Source: G963665495 sp963667575
Lineage (GTDB): Bacteria; Desulfobacterota; Desulfovibrionia; Desulfovibrionales; Desulfovibrionaceae
NCBI GenBank assembly: GCA_963667575.2
Contig: CAXXHY010000062.1
Location: 62,001-126,000 of the forward strand
Direction: 5' to 3'
DNA: 64,000 nucleotides
A model generated the notes under the pieces. That model was not told the DNA's origin and did no database searches. It was given only the letters and a program-made list of their open reading frames with translations. Positions 42,267 through 51,436 of this stretch are shown in pieces; position 1 is the stretch's first letter; each line of letters opens with the position of its first letter. The position numbers were made by a program, and so were the translations under genes.

Positions 42267-42737
42267 TCAGGACGATTCGGACTCTTTGGCCGGTGCAACC
42301 TGGTTCAAAAAGAACGGACCTGAATACTTGGAATCCACTTGAGGCACCTGCAGTCCAATGCGTTCTCTATGATTGATCAAGATCGGTCCTGACAAGTTCA
42401 GGGCCGTTTTTTCTGGCTCACCGTGCGGGATGCTCACCGTGACGAGCACCGCCACCTGATGAATGTCGTCCAGCTGCAGAACATTCTTCTCCGCTTCCCC
42501 CAATTTCACTTCGAAATCCGGAATAAACGTAAAAGGATCCGCCACGACCAGCCCCACGGCAACGTTGGTGGAACTCTGCAATATCAGAAAGGGCGAGCCG
42601 TCTGAAAGTTGCAGCAATACGAACTCCCGGTTGTTCTCGAAACCGATGAGCCCCTGGGGAAAACTGATGAATTTGTCGGACGCCACGGCTCGTTTGCCGA
42701 TACGCGTCTCTATGACCCTTGGTTCTTGCCTTGCCAT
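42267..42737 (-). CDS. fliW: Flagellar assembly factor FliW
   Basis: This 156-residue protein binds CsrA and flagellin, and so links free flagellin to translation of the flagellin mRNA. The family start RVIETRIGKRAVASDKFISF and the block FPQGLIGFENNREFVLLQ (about residues 26-43) are present. SPFLILQSS and a late GPILINHRERIGLQV (near 115) are also typical. The start ATG lies 28 bases inside csrA, so the two overlap and are likely translated in a coupled way. Confidence 0.92.
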   Translation of the reverse strand: MARQEPRVIETRIGKRAVASDKFISFPQGLIGFENNREFVLLQLSDGSPFLILQSSTNVAVGLVVADPFTFIPDFEVKLGEAEKNVLQLDDIHQVAVLVTVSIPHGEPEKTALNLSGPILINHRERIGLQVPQVDSKYSGPFFLNQVAPAKESESS

Positions 42738-42952
42738 AACGTAGTGACCTGCATCAAATCGTCATCTTTTGATTCAAGCGCCAGCTTGTTCTGTTCCTGA
42801 ACCCGCTTGTAAATCTCTTCCCGGTATACGGTCATTTCTCTGGGAACGTCCAGGCCAAGTTTTATCTGCTTGCCCTGGATGCTGAGCACCGTAACTTTGA
42901 TGTTGTCTCCGAGATAGAGGCTTTCGCCCGAGCGGCGCGTGAGTATTAGCAT
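42710..42952 (-). CDS. csrA: Carbon storage regulator CsrA
   Basis: This 80-residue RNA-binding dimer blocks ribosome sites that contain GGA motifs; flagellin mRNA is the usual target in FliW organisms. The sequence begins MLILTRRSGESLYLGDNIKV and has LSIQGKQIKLGLDVPREMTV, EEIYKRVQEQ. The key residues L4, R6 and R7 and the region near residue 44 (VPRE...YREEI) are intact. The C-terminal tail beyond residue 60 is longer than in E. coli, as is common when FliW is present. fliW overlaps its 3' end by 28 bases. No good ribosome site was seen upstream. Confidence 0.93.
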   Translation of the reverse strand: MLILTRRSGESLYLGDNIKVTVLSIQGKQIKLGLDVPREMTVYREEIYKRVQEQNKLALESKDDDLMQVTTLWQGKNQGS

Positions 42953-43263
42953 GTGGTAACCGTTGTTCTTCCTGAATCCGTGTTGCGGATGTGATTTTCC
43001 GCGCTTTCACTTCCTGAGAAAGCGCCATGCGAAGACGCATTTGCCCGGCCCATTTTATATCGGCAGGGTCACACCAAAAACAGTGTATCCGAGCGGACGG
43101 CTGGAGTCCAGTACAGCCTGCTTCAAATTCCTACTGCATACGGCATTCCTTTCAGGCCCGCCATGCTGCATCGCGAACCTTCAGCAGGACCAGTGCCTCC
43201 CGCAAAATTTTTTCCAGACGACCTCGGCATTGCAACCGTCAATAAAAACTGCTGCGCATCGCC
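42953..43263. other. Intergenic region between csrA and flgL
   Basis: 311 bases between the csrA start and the flgL stop. It is GC-moderate with no coding signal. It should contain the csrA-fliW promoter and the end of the flgF-L transcript, but no clear terminator or promoter was found. Confidence 0.4.
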
Positions 43264-45183
43264 CTAAATGTAATCCAGAAGACTCATGTTCATGATCATG
43301 GATGAAGACTTGAGCACGCTCTGGTAGATCAGATTCTCCTGGGTCATGCTGGTCATCAGTTCGGTCACATCCACGTCTTCCAGGGAGGAAAGGCGCGCCG
43401 ACTTATTGATTTTCTCATTGCTCAGAAAGCTGGCCGTGATTTCCAGCCGGTTTTCACGGGCGCCGATGTTGGCCTGCTGCACCAGGACGGTCTCCGAACT
43501 GACGCGCAGGTCGTCCAGGGCTTCCTGAACGCCGGTCTGGCTGTTGGTTTCCAGGTAGCCCACCAGCTTGCCCAGAGCCACGAACAGATTCTTGGCTTCC
43601 TCATCCGGACCGAAAGCCGATGCGATGGTGCCTTCGCGCATGCCGCCGAAGATCTCGTACCCCACACTGTTGATCTGAATGCTGGTGTTGGTGCTGATAT
43701 CCACATTGATGCCGGCGCGGCGCGGATGGATGAAAAACTGATCACCAGAGCTGACCGAGGCGTTGCTGCCCATGGCGTCCAGAAACAGGGTCCCCCCAGG
43801 TACGGGGAACTCCGAATAATTGGAGATGTTGCCCGTCACCCAGTTGGAGCCGCCGTCCAGGCTGTAGGAATAACTGACGGCATCGGTGCCCAGGTTGTAG
43901 GTCCCGGATCCGCCGGAGGCGTTTTCATCGATACGCACGACGACATCGCTCGAGAAGTTGCCTTCGGCCCAGGCGTTCACCGGTGCGGTCATGTCGGTTT
44001 GCACGGAGGTACGCCCGGCGAGCACGGAAAAATCCAGTCCGGAATAATTGTAGGTACCCGCGCCCATCAGCCCGCCCGTAATGGTGACGTCCCCGTCGGG
44101 CAGACGGATGAAAGGCGCCTTGCTCAGGCTGATCAGATTCGAGCCGTTGGACCAGACCGCATCCGCGCTGTCGGGATCCGGGGAATAGGAAAATTCGTAG
44201 GACAGGTAATAATCCCCGGAAGCGCCCTGAACCTGCTGCACGTTGCGGATATGCACATCACGGGTAAAGGTGCTGGTGGCCGCAAGCTCGTACCCTGTGG
44301 CACTGCCGGTGATGGTGGTGGCCACCTGGGAATTGTCGTCTCCGCGATACACCGCGGTGGGCATCACATGCAGCAGCGTGCCGCTGGTATCCTCGATGGT
44401 CCGGTCGTCGTTGAGGGCCAGGGTTTCGCGGCTGGAAAGCACGATGGGCGTTCCCTCGCGCAAGGAAACCTTGACTCCGGCGATGGTAAAGGACGTATCA
44501 TTGCCGATCCGCTGCTCGTTCCAGGTCTCCCCGCCGTCCTGCGAATAGCGTACGGTCAGGTCGCTGAGCGCGGTGGAGCCGATATTGGTGCTGGCTCCGC
44601 TGGCCGCCTGGTCCGACACGAACTTGATGGACAGCGTATGGTCCAGATTGGCCCCTTCCACCCCTTCGCCCCAGCGCGAAATATCCAGATAGGAGGACGA
44701 ATCCTCATCCGGCACGCTTTGCAGCATCATGCCCATGGAAAAGGGAGGATCATCGGTTTCATGACCGGCAAAAATATGGCTGCCGTTGTACTCCGTATTG
44801 GCCAGATTGATGAGCTGATTCAACAGTTGGCGGGCTTCATAGGCAATTTGTTCCCGGTTGTCCGCGCTGATGGTGCCGGTGGCGCCCTGTTCGGCCAGTT
44901 CACGCGCGCGGATGGCGACTTCGTCCACCAGCAGCAGGGTCTGATCCGCGCTTTGCAGCCAGCCCTGGGCGGTTTCCACATTGCCTTCATACTGCGCGAC
45001 AGCGGAGATCTGATACCTGTAGTGCATGATATTGGCGGTACCGGAAGGATCATCCGACGGGCGGTTGACCTTTTTCAGGGAGGAAGCCTGTTCGTTGAGA
45101 TCCATGAGCTCGCTCAAGGAGCTGTTCATGTTGTTCACGAAACTATTGAACATGGTCTGTTGCGATACGCGTATTCTGCTCAT
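43264..45183 (-). CDS. flgL: Flagellar hook-associated protein 3 (FlgL)
   Basis: The 639-residue hook-filament junction protein has flagellin-like ends. N-terminal block: MSRIRVSQQTMFNSFVNNMN, NEQASSLKKVNRPSDDPSGT. C-terminal block: IGARENRLEITASFLSNEKI and DVTELMTSMTQENLIYQSVL. These terminal helices form the D0/D1 coiled coil. The central 350 or so residues (about 160-520) are a Ser/Gly/Thr-rich strand-forming insertion, making the protein twice the E. coli length (317 aa). Large inserts are seen in other Desulfovibrio FlgL proteins and are surface exposed. It is the last gene of the flgF-L run, 16 bases after flgK. Confidence 0.9.
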   Translation of the reverse strand: MSRIRVSQQTMFNSFVNNMNSSLSELMDLNEQASSLKKVNRPSDDPSGTANIMHYRYQISAVAQYEGNVETAQGWLQSADQTLLLVDEVAIRARELAEQGATGTISADNREQIAYEARQLLNQLINLANTEYNGSHIFAGHETDDPPFSMGMMLQSVPDEDSSSYLDISRWGEGVEGANLDHTLSIKFVSDQAASGASTNIGSTALSDLTVRYSQDGGETWNEQRIGNDTSFTIAGVKVSLREGTPIVLSSRETLALNDDRTIEDTSGTLLHVMPTAVYRGDDNSQVATTITGSATGYELAATSTFTRDVHIRNVQQVQGASGDYYLSYEFSYSPDPDSADAVWSNGSNLISLSKAPFIRLPDGDVTITGGLMGAGTYNYSGLDFSVLAGRTSVQTDMTAPVNAWAEGNFSSDVVVRIDENASGGSGTYNLGTDAVSYSYSLDGGSNWVTGNISNYSEFPVPGGTLFLDAMGSNASVSSGDQFFIHPRRAGINVDISTNTSIQINSVGYEIFGGMREGTIASAFGPDEEAKNLFVALGKLVGYLETNSQTGVQEALDDLRVSSETVLVQQANIGARENRLEITASFLSNEKINKSARLSSLEDVDVTELMTSMTQENLIYQSVLKSSSMIMNMSLLDYI

Positions 45184-45199
45184 GGCTTTCCCCGTGGTC

Positions 45200-47365
45200 C
45201 TACTGCTTCAGGCCCAGTACCGTCTGCATCATTTCATCGGCCGTGGTGATCAGCTTGGCTGCGGACTGGTAGGAATTCTGGTACTTGATCAGGTCGGTCA
45301 TTTCCTCGTCCAGATTCACGCCGGCCACGCTCTGCTGCCGTTCGTTGAGATCTTCCGCAAGCGCGTGATTGTAGTTGTACATAAATTCGCTGCCCGCCGT
45401 ATCTCCGCCCACAATGGCCACCGTGGTGGCGTAATATTCGAGAATGGTCTGGGACGATGTGGACTCGAACACGCTGTTGATGTTCACATCCTTGGTGGCC
45501 AGTTCGCCGATGGTGGTGGCCGTGATGTTGTCCCCGGGATTGGCCTGCCCCGCGCCGTTGATCTGCCCCGCATTGATGCGGTTGGTGTCGTTGACGATGT
45601 CGTCGTTCAGGCTGATGTCGGTGCTTCCAGTCCCGCTGAAATAGGTATTGATGCCCAGTCCGGCCAGCAATCCGGTGGTATCCGTGCCGAACCCGAAGGT
45701 GTACCCGGCCTTGGAGTTCAGCTGCAGCCTGTTGTCCACGATGGTGGCGGTCAGGTAATCGCCGAAACTCGTATTGAAAGCGGTTGCCACGTTGCTGAGC
45801 GAATGCACTCCTGGATCGAAATTCTGCACGCCCGGCGTGGAAGGATCGAAATCCAGCGAACCGTACGACGAACTGTTGGAAAGATCCCCAGAAGCGGCGT
45901 CGAAAACGTACACCTGCAGGTTGCCGGAGCTGAGTTTGTCGCTCCAGTGCAGGCCGGAGCTGTCGTTGCCCAGGGCCAGGCTGCTATCCCGTACGCTGTA
46001 GTCGCCGAGCACGCTGTTGAACATGGTCAATCCGGCGCCCTGGCTATGGGCCCGGTTGGTTTCCCAGATCAGGGCTTCGGCCACGGCGTCGATCTTGTCG
46101 CGGTACTTCCCGGCGTAGCCGCCGATAAAGCTGAGGTTGGCCGTGATGGCACCGCCGGTGATCCGGGTGGTGTCATCGGTGCCATCGGCGCGTATCAGGG
46201 GAGTCACGTTGACCTTGTCCGAGGTGGTCCGATGCCAGTAAAGTCCGTTCTTGGGCATGATGATGAAGGAATCCCCTTCCTGCATGTCCTGGGTCGCGCC
46301 GTCAAACCAGACGTCAACGCCTTCGATGTCGATTTTTTCCGATTCGGGCCGGGCGGCGAACAACCGGACATTGCCGTCGTCGTCCTTCAACCAGGTCCGC
46401 CCGCCGTCCATGGACACCCGAAACATGGCCGCCGCTCCCGAGGCATTGGAAGAAGCCGCCACGCTGCCGCCGGAAACCACTTCCAGCGTGTATTCGAAAG
46501 AGGAACTGCCATCGAACTGGACTTCGCCGTCAAAGGTGGACCCCGCGCTCAGCGAACTCCAGGCCTGCGGCCCTTCGTAGCTGAACTGGTATGTCGAACT
46601 GCCCTGCACCAGGGTCTGTCCGGCCTTGGTCACCAGGCTCCAGTCCTGTGCGGAACTGTTGTTGTTGCCCAGTGCGGACATTGCAGTGCTCGAGTAGCTC
46701 AGCACATCCACGTCGATGTATTCGGACAATTGCCGAACCAGACGGTCGCGCTCGTCCAGAAGCTCGTTGGCGTTGTTCTGGCCCGGAATCTCGTGAATGC
46801 TGATCTGCTTGTTGACCGACGCGATCTCTTCCAGAATCTGGTTCACTTCGGAGACCTGATCCGCCACGGTGTCCGAGGCCATTTGCTGCAGGTCCGCCAG
46901 ATCGCTGTCCACGGAATTCAGCAGTGTGATCAGATTCTCCGTATCGCCGGTAAGACTCTCGCGCATGCTGTAATCGTCGGGGTTGAGCGAAAGTTCCTGC
47001 CAATCGTTGAAAAACTGCGTAATCAGGGCGTGGATGCCGTCCGTTGCGGACTCGTTCACCAGATTGTCCACGCTCTGCAGGTTGTCCCAAAGGGTTTCGT
47101 AGCGGCTGTCCAAGGTGGATTTGTCCAGGAACTGCGCTTCCACAAACATGTCGAAGTGGCGGACCACCTCGGTGGCCTGCACGCCGGTGCCAATCTGTCC
47201 GGGGTTGTAATCCAGCGAGTAGCTTTCTTCAAAATTTACCGAACGGCGCGAATAGCCTTCGGTATTCACGTTGGCAACGTTGTTGCTCGTGGTGGCTATC
47301 GCCGCCTGATTGCCGAATAAGGCAGTAGTGGCGATATCCAATACGCTACGTACGCTGGCGCCCAT
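45200..47365 (-). CDS. flgK: Flagellar hook-associated protein 1 (FlgK)
   Basis: This is the first hook-filament junction protein (721 aa). The N-terminal block is LDIATTALFGNQAAIATTSN, NVANVNTEGYSRRSVNFEES, with the rod/hook signature ANVNTxGYSR. The C-terminal block is VAGVNLDEEMTDLIKYQNSY, QSAAKLITTADEM, the usual FlgK end. A strand-rich central domain of about 350 residues lies between. The start ATG overlaps the flgN stop in a TAATG arrangement, which suggests translational coupling of chaperone and client. flgL follows 16 bases later. Confidence 0.94.
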   Translation of the reverse strand: MGASVRSVLDIATTALFGNQAAIATTSNNVANVNTEGYSRRSVNFEESYSLDYNPGQIGTGVQATEVVRHFDMFVEAQFLDKSTLDSRYETLWDNLQSVDNLVNESATDGIHALITQFFNDWQELSLNPDDYSMRESLTGDTENLITLLNSVDSDLADLQQMASDTVADQVSEVNQILEEIASVNKQISIHEIPGQNNANELLDERDRLVRQLSEYIDVDVLSYSSTAMSALGNNNSSAQDWSLVTKAGQTLVQGSSTYQFSYEGPQAWSSLSAGSTFDGEVQFDGSSSFEYTLEVVSGGSVAASSNASGAAAMFRVSMDGGRTWLKDDDGNVRLFAARPESEKIDIEGVDVWFDGATQDMQEGDSFIIMPKNGLYWHRTTSDKVNVTPLIRADGTDDTTRITGGAITANLSFIGGYAGKYRDKIDAVAEALIWETNRAHSQGAGLTMFNSVLGDYSVRDSSLALGNDSSGLHWSDKLSSGNLQVYVFDAASGDLSNSSSYGSLDFDPSTPGVQNFDPGVHSLSNVATAFNTSFGDYLTATIVDNRLQLNSKAGYTFGFGTDTTGLLAGLGINTYFSGTGSTDISLNDDIVNDTNRINAGQINGAGQANPGDNITATTIGELATKDVNINSVFESTSSQTILEYYATTVAIVGGDTAGSEFMYNYNHALAEDLNERQQSVAGVNLDEEMTDLIKYQNSYQSAAKLITTADEMMQTVLGLKQ

Positions 47366-47853
47366 TAGAGTCTACCTTTGAGCAGCGAAGAACGCTGAAT
47401 GGGTTGCTGATAGGTGCCCTTCTTCGAGTAGCCGCCCTGCTGTTTGGGGGCGATCTGATCGTGCAGAAAATCCAGCAGCGCCTTGCTCTGATCCATCAGG
47501 GCAAAGGCCAGCTGCGTATTGGCTTCACCCTGGCGGGCACAACGCTGCTCCAGCTTGGTCAGACGGCCGAGCGTGGTTTCGATGAGCATAACAGGGTTGT
47601 TTTCCCCTTGCGGCAATTTTTTCGTCTTGAGCCAGTTGACGTACTTGGTCAGCTTTTTTCCGCCCAGCAGTTTGATCAGGCCCTTGCGCTCGATCATCAG
47701 CTGAGCCATCAGCTCATGAATGGACAGCTCCAGGACGCTTATTTCCTGGGGCAGTCTTTTCCTGAGCAGCTCGTATTCCTCTTTCAGCAGATCGCTGAGA
47801 AGAGCAAAGCCTTTTTCCTGCCGGCTCAAACTTTCAATGATGTAACGAGACAT
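47365..47853 (-). CDS. flgN: Flagellar chaperone FlgN
   Basis: The 162-residue helical protein is the export chaperone for FlgK and FlgL. It shows long amphipathic helices with EKGFALLSDLLKEEYELLRK, VLELSIHELMAQLMIERKGL and MLIETTLGRLTKLEQRC. The length (about 140-160) and helical layout agree with FlgN. Sequence conservation in the family is weak, so the position directly before flgK, with a one-base overlap, is the best support. The ATG at 47853 follows CGAGGATCAAACC. Confidence 0.85.
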   Translation of the reverse strand: MSRYIIESLSRQEKGFALLSDLLKEEYELLRKRLPQEISVLELSIHELMAQLMIERKGLIKLLGGKKLTKYVNWLKTKKLPQGENNPVMLIETTLGRLTKLEQRCARQGEANTQLAFALMDQSKALLDFLHDQIAPKQQGGYSKKGTYQQPIQRSSLLKGRL

Positions 47854-47867
47854 GGTTTGATCCTCGT

Positions 47868-49463
47868 TTAGGCATTTCCAACAGCTGGTTTACCCGCCGC
47901 CAGCCGTTGTTGAATTTTCTCCGGATCCCAGGCAAGCCCGTCGCGCCGAAGCTCGAAGTGCAGATGCGGACCTGTGGATCGGCCGGTACTGCCTATAGAT
48001 GCAATTTTCTCGCCAGCTTTGACAGTCTCCCCGACTTTTACGCTGTTTTCGCTGTTGTGACCGTAGTAGCTCTGCCATCCGCCCTCATGTTCGAGGATCA
48101 CCACCCGGCCGTAGCCGTCCTTGAGACCGGAAAAAATTACCTGTCCATCCCAGCAGGCTTCCACAGGTGCGCCATAATTTGCGGCAATATCAACACCCGA
48201 GTGGAATTTCCGTTCACCGGTAAAAGGACTCTTGCGCCAGCCGAAGCTGGAGGAAATCCGTCCGGAAACCGGCCAGGTCATGGGTTTATCCATGGATCCG
48301 CCGGTATTCTCGTGAGCCAGACTCAGGGCTGCGGCAGCGGCTTCGGAAACGGGCTCGGCCCTGGTGGGCTCGGGACCGCCCTCATTTTTGCGCGTGACCT
48401 GGGAGGCGGCAAGAACCGACTGGTCGCCGAATTCAATACCGAAATCAAAACGCTTGCCCGCGTCAGAGGAAAGCTTGCCGCTGCTCAGGGTCAGGGTGTT
48501 CGGAAAATGCGCGCTGGCGCCTTCGTTCTGCGGCATGGCTGATTCGGGCGGCAGCAGATCGGACTGGGCCTCCGGCATGATCTTGGTCCGCGGCGCTTCG
48601 CTGGTCACCGGATCCTGCGTGGTGAGCAGAGGCGGCTGCAGCAGGTTGGCCAGTTTGTCCACTGCGGAAATCACGTCGGAATCCGTCTCGAGCCTGTTGC
48701 CGGAAACTCTGGTGGGCTGGCGGTCCTTGTCGGTCCACTTTTCCTTGTCCAGAACATCCTCATCCACGCCGAAACTGGCGGCTACGTCGGGAGTGTCCTC
48801 CACCCTGGCCGCAATGGGCTTTTCATCGGGCAGAGGTTCGTCGAAATTGGCCACATCGGATTCGGGCAGGGGCTTTTCCCCGGCAGCCTCCACCGGCTTG
48901 CCCGAAGCGGCCACTTCCTTTGATGCGGCCTGAGCGTCGTCATAGCCTTCCAGGGGCTCGTACAGGGGCGCGCCGGGATCATCCTGTTCCTGGTCCTGGC
49001 TGGCCACTTTCGGCTCGGCAGAAGGCGGATCAATGTCCCTGGGGTTGAAATGGCGGTTCAGAGGCTTGATGGGCAGGCGGTCCTGCGCGTTTTTCGGCGA
49101 GGTCACCCGGCTGGCGTCCATCATATTGGCCTTGAGGTTGTTGAAGAGCATATCGCCCAGGCCGATGCCGCCGGAGTCCGCCAGCTTCTCCGAAAGCTTC
49201 TGATCGAACATGCCCAGGTACATTTCCTCTTCCTTGCTGTGCAGCATGCCCTCTTTGGGAATACTGTCGCGCATCTGCTTCCAGAGCTTCTGCAAAAAGA
49301 TGGACTCAAAGCCTTTGCAGGCTTCTTTCAGCTTCGCTTCCTTGTTGGGCGCATTTTTCAGCTGCTCCTCCAGGTTACGCATGGCGAATTCTTTCTGCAG
49401 CTCGCCTTGTTTGGCGTTCTGCATCTGCATGGTGCCGAGATCGGGAAGCGAAACTGCGGACAT
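47868..49463 (-). CDS. flgJ: FlgJ rod-binding domain fused to M23 peptidase
   Basis: The 531-residue protein joins a FlgJ-like rod-capping domain (about residues 25-115: LKEACKGFESIFLQKLWKQM, EEEMYLGMFDQKLSEKLADS) to a C-terminal M23 zinc endopeptidase (about 400-515). The M23 part shows GWRKSPFTGERKFHSGVDIA with the H-x3-D metal ligands and STGPHLHFELRRDG with the H-x-H ligand. Between them lies an acidic, Pro-rich linker of about 270 residues. In E. coli the second domain is a GH73 glucosaminidase; here the peptidoglycan hole would be opened by cutting the peptide. It is joined to flgI by a one-base gap and has GGAGG before its ATG. Confidence 0.9.
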   Translation of the reverse strand: MSAVSLPDLGTMQMQNAKQGELQKEFAMRNLEEQLKNAPNKEAKLKEACKGFESIFLQKLWKQMRDSIPKEGMLHSKEEEMYLGMFDQKLSEKLADSGGIGLGDMLFNNLKANMMDASRVTSPKNAQDRLPIKPLNRHFNPRDIDPPSAEPKVASQDQEQDDPGAPLYEPLEGYDDAQAASKEVAASGKPVEAAGEKPLPESDVANFDEPLPDEKPIAARVEDTPDVAASFGVDEDVLDKEKWTDKDRQPTRVSGNRLETDSDVISAVDKLANLLQPPLLTTQDPVTSEAPRTKIMPEAQSDLLPPESAMPQNEGASAHFPNTLTLSSGKLSSDAGKRFDFGIEFGDQSVLAASQVTRKNEGGPEPTRAEPVSEAAAAALSLAHENTGGSMDKPMTWPVSGRISSSFGWRKSPFTGERKFHSGVDIAANYGAPVEACWDGQVIFSGLKDGYGRVVILEHEGGWQSYYGHNSENSVKVGETVKAGEKIASIGSTGRSTGPHLHFELRRDGLAWDPEKIQQRLAAGKPAVGNA

Positions 49464-49464
49464 C

Positions 49465-50625
49465 TTAAATAACCTCCAGGTCTGCGTGCAGCGCGCCCGC
49501 GGCCTTCAGGGTCTGCAGAATGGAAATCAGATCACGCGGGGATGCGCCCAGGGCGTTCAATCCGTCGATCATTTCCTGCAAAGTGGCGCCTTCGAGCATC
49601 ACCAAACGTTTGTTCTCTTCCTGCACGCCGATATTGGTCTGCGGGGTCACCACGGTTTGTCCCTGGCTGAACGGTCCGGGCTGCGACACATTGGCGCTTT
49701 CCTGGACAACTATCTGCAGGTTGCCGTGCGAAACCGCGACCTTGGAAAGTCTTACATTGCGGCCCAGAACCACGGTGCCGGTCTTTTCATCCACAACCAC
49801 ACGGGCCTTGTTTTCCGGGCTTACTTCGATGTTTTCTATGGAAGCCATGAACGGGACCAGATTGCTGCGGAATACGGGCGGAATCTGCAGTTCGATGGTG
49901 CTCACGTCCGTGGCGTGGGCATAATCGCCGGCCAGGGCCGTGTTGATTTTTTCCACCACCTGCTGGGTGGTCGAAAAATCGGCAATCTGCATATGCAGCG
50001 TGATGTCGTCCTGGTTATTGAACTGAAAGGGAATGCCGCGTTCGACCATCATCCCGTTGGGAATCCGCGCCACGGTGGTGAAGTTCTTTTCCACGGAGGC
50101 CGCGTTGCCCTGAGCGGAAAAGCCGCCCAGCGCCAGGGCGCCCTGGGCCAGTCCGTAGACCTTGCCGTCCACACCCTTGAGGGGCGTCATCAGCAGTACG
50201 CCGCCGTAGAGGCTGCTGGCGTCTCCCAACGATGAGACAGTGACATCCAGAGAAGTGCCGGGTTTTGCGGATACGGGCATCTTGGCCGTAACCATGACCG
50301 CGGCCACGTTCTTGGGTTTCAGCTTGCTCGTATTGACCGCCACGCCCATGTTCTGCAGCATGTTGACCATGGACTGAATGGTGAAATCGGACTTGGTGCT
50401 GTCGCCCGTACCGCTGAGACCGACCACCAGGCCGTAGCCCACCAGCTGGTTTTCCCGTACGCCGCTGAAATTGGCGATATCCTTGATCCGTACGGCATCG
50501 GCCCGTACCGGCAACAACACGACCAAGAGCAGCAGCAAAAGCGCGTGGCGCAGCCCGGAGAACCGGCTGTACGTCCTGATTACGCCCGCACCGTAAACAC
50601 ATCCTGTTTGCGCGCTTGTGCTCAT
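49465..50625 (-). CDS. flgI: Flagellar P-ring protein FlgI
   Basis: The 386-residue periplasmic protein forms the P-ring around the rod. A signal peptide with a long N-region ends at PVRADAV (about residue 45). The mature part starts RIKDIANFSGVRENQLVGYG and continues with LVVGLSGTGDSTKSDFT, IQSMVNMLQNMGV, and later RNVRLSKVAVSHGNLQIVV. These are strongly conserved in FlgI. The C-terminal end MIDGLNALGASPRDLISILQ is standard. It lies 47 bases after flgH and one base before flgJ. Confidence 0.95.
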   Translation of the reverse strand: MSTSAQTGCVYGAGVIRTYSRFSGLRHALLLLLLVVLLPVRADAVRIKDIANFSGVRENQLVGYGLVVGLSGTGDSTKSDFTIQSMVNMLQNMGVAVNTSKLKPKNVAAVMVTAKMPVSAKPGTSLDVTVSSLGDASSLYGGVLLMTPLKGVDGKVYGLAQGALALGGFSAQGNAASVEKNFTTVARIPNGMMVERGIPFQFNNQDDITLHMQIADFSTTQQVVEKINTALAGDYAHATDVSTIELQIPPVFRSNLVPFMASIENIEVSPENKARVVVDEKTGTVVLGRNVRLSKVAVSHGNLQIVVQESANVSQPGPFSQGQTVVTPQTNIGVQEENKRLVMLEGATLQEMIDGLNALGASPRDLISILQTLKAAGALHADLEVI

Positions 50626-50671
50626 GCGAATCTCCCTTTCCTTATGCTCGTAACGTCAAAATTTTGTCAGT

Positions 50672-51418
50672 TTAGAACGGCCAGACATTGTCCAGCAGAC
50701 GTACGACCCAACCGGCCTTTTGCTTGTCCGCCAGAACGCCCTTGCCGTAGTATTCGAGGTGCGAATCCGCCAGATAACTGGAGTCCACGGAGTTGTCCGG
50801 CTGGATATCCCTGGGCCGTACCAGCCCTTTGATCACCAGGATCTGGGTCTCGTCGTTGACCCGGATTTCGCGTGCGCCTTCCACCTGAAGCAGTCCGCCG
50901 GGCAGAATCTTGATGACCCGTGCAGCCACTGTGGCGGTAACGCTGGAACTGCGGTCCGTGGATGCCGTTCCCTTGAACTGGTTGTAGGTGGTGGTATCCG
51001 CGCCATTGCCCGTACCGGTGTTCAGGCCGAAAATATTCAGCCCGCCAATGGGATCGATGCCCTGATCTTCCTTGCCGAAAAAGCTGGTCACCGCCACGCT
51101 CAAGGAATTGTCCCGCTTGGTGTTCGTATTGGCATCCTGCTGCCCGTTGGACACCTCGGAAATGTTGATGACGACGATGTCGCCCACCCGTCTCGCGCGA
51201 TTGTCGGAAAACAGGTAGTCGGCGTTGCCCGGATTGTAGATGGAACCGGGGTTGCTGTGGGCCATCATGGCCGGATCATCCGCGGGAGGCGGGTTGATGC
51301 TCGGCATCCCCTCGGAGTTCTGCGGCAATTCCGCACAACCGGGCGCCATGACCAGCAAAGCCAGCAGGAACAGCATGCCCAGTATGCAGTTGCCATAATT
51401 TTCCCTGTACCATTTCAT
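50672..51418 (-). CDS. flgH: Flagellar L-ring lipoprotein FlgH
   Basis: The 248-residue outer-membrane lipoprotein forms the L-ring. A lipoprotein signal ends at LVMAPGC with the lipid Cys near residue 28. The mature part has NPGSIYNPGNADYLFSDNRA, RRVGDIVVINISE, DRSSSVTATVAARVIKILPG and a C-terminal block GLVRPRDIQPDNSVDSSYLA. FlgH blocks GD-I-V and GxVRPxDI are intact. The gene follows flgA by 18 bases. The ATG at 51418 follows AAGGAG. Confidence 0.95.
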   Translation of the reverse strand: MKWYRENYGNCILGMLFLLALLVMAPGCAELPQNSEGMPSINPPPADDPAMMAHSNPGSIYNPGNADYLFSDNRARRVGDIVVINISEVSNGQQDANTNTKRDNSLSVAVTSFFGKEDQGIDPIGGLNIFGLNTGTGNGADTTTYNQFKGTASTDRSSSVTATVAARVIKILPGGLLQVEGAREIRVNDETQILVIKGLVRPRDIQPDNSVDSSYLADSHLEYYGKGVLADKQKAGWVVRLLDNVWPF

Positions 51419-51436
51419 GATCTCTTCTCCTTGCCG

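Noticed and set aside
45026..47320. A 764-codon open frame opposite flgK and the start of flgL
   Set aside because: It is antisense to two clear flagellar genes, has no recognisable domain or ribosome site, and arises from the GC-rich third codon positions of flgK.
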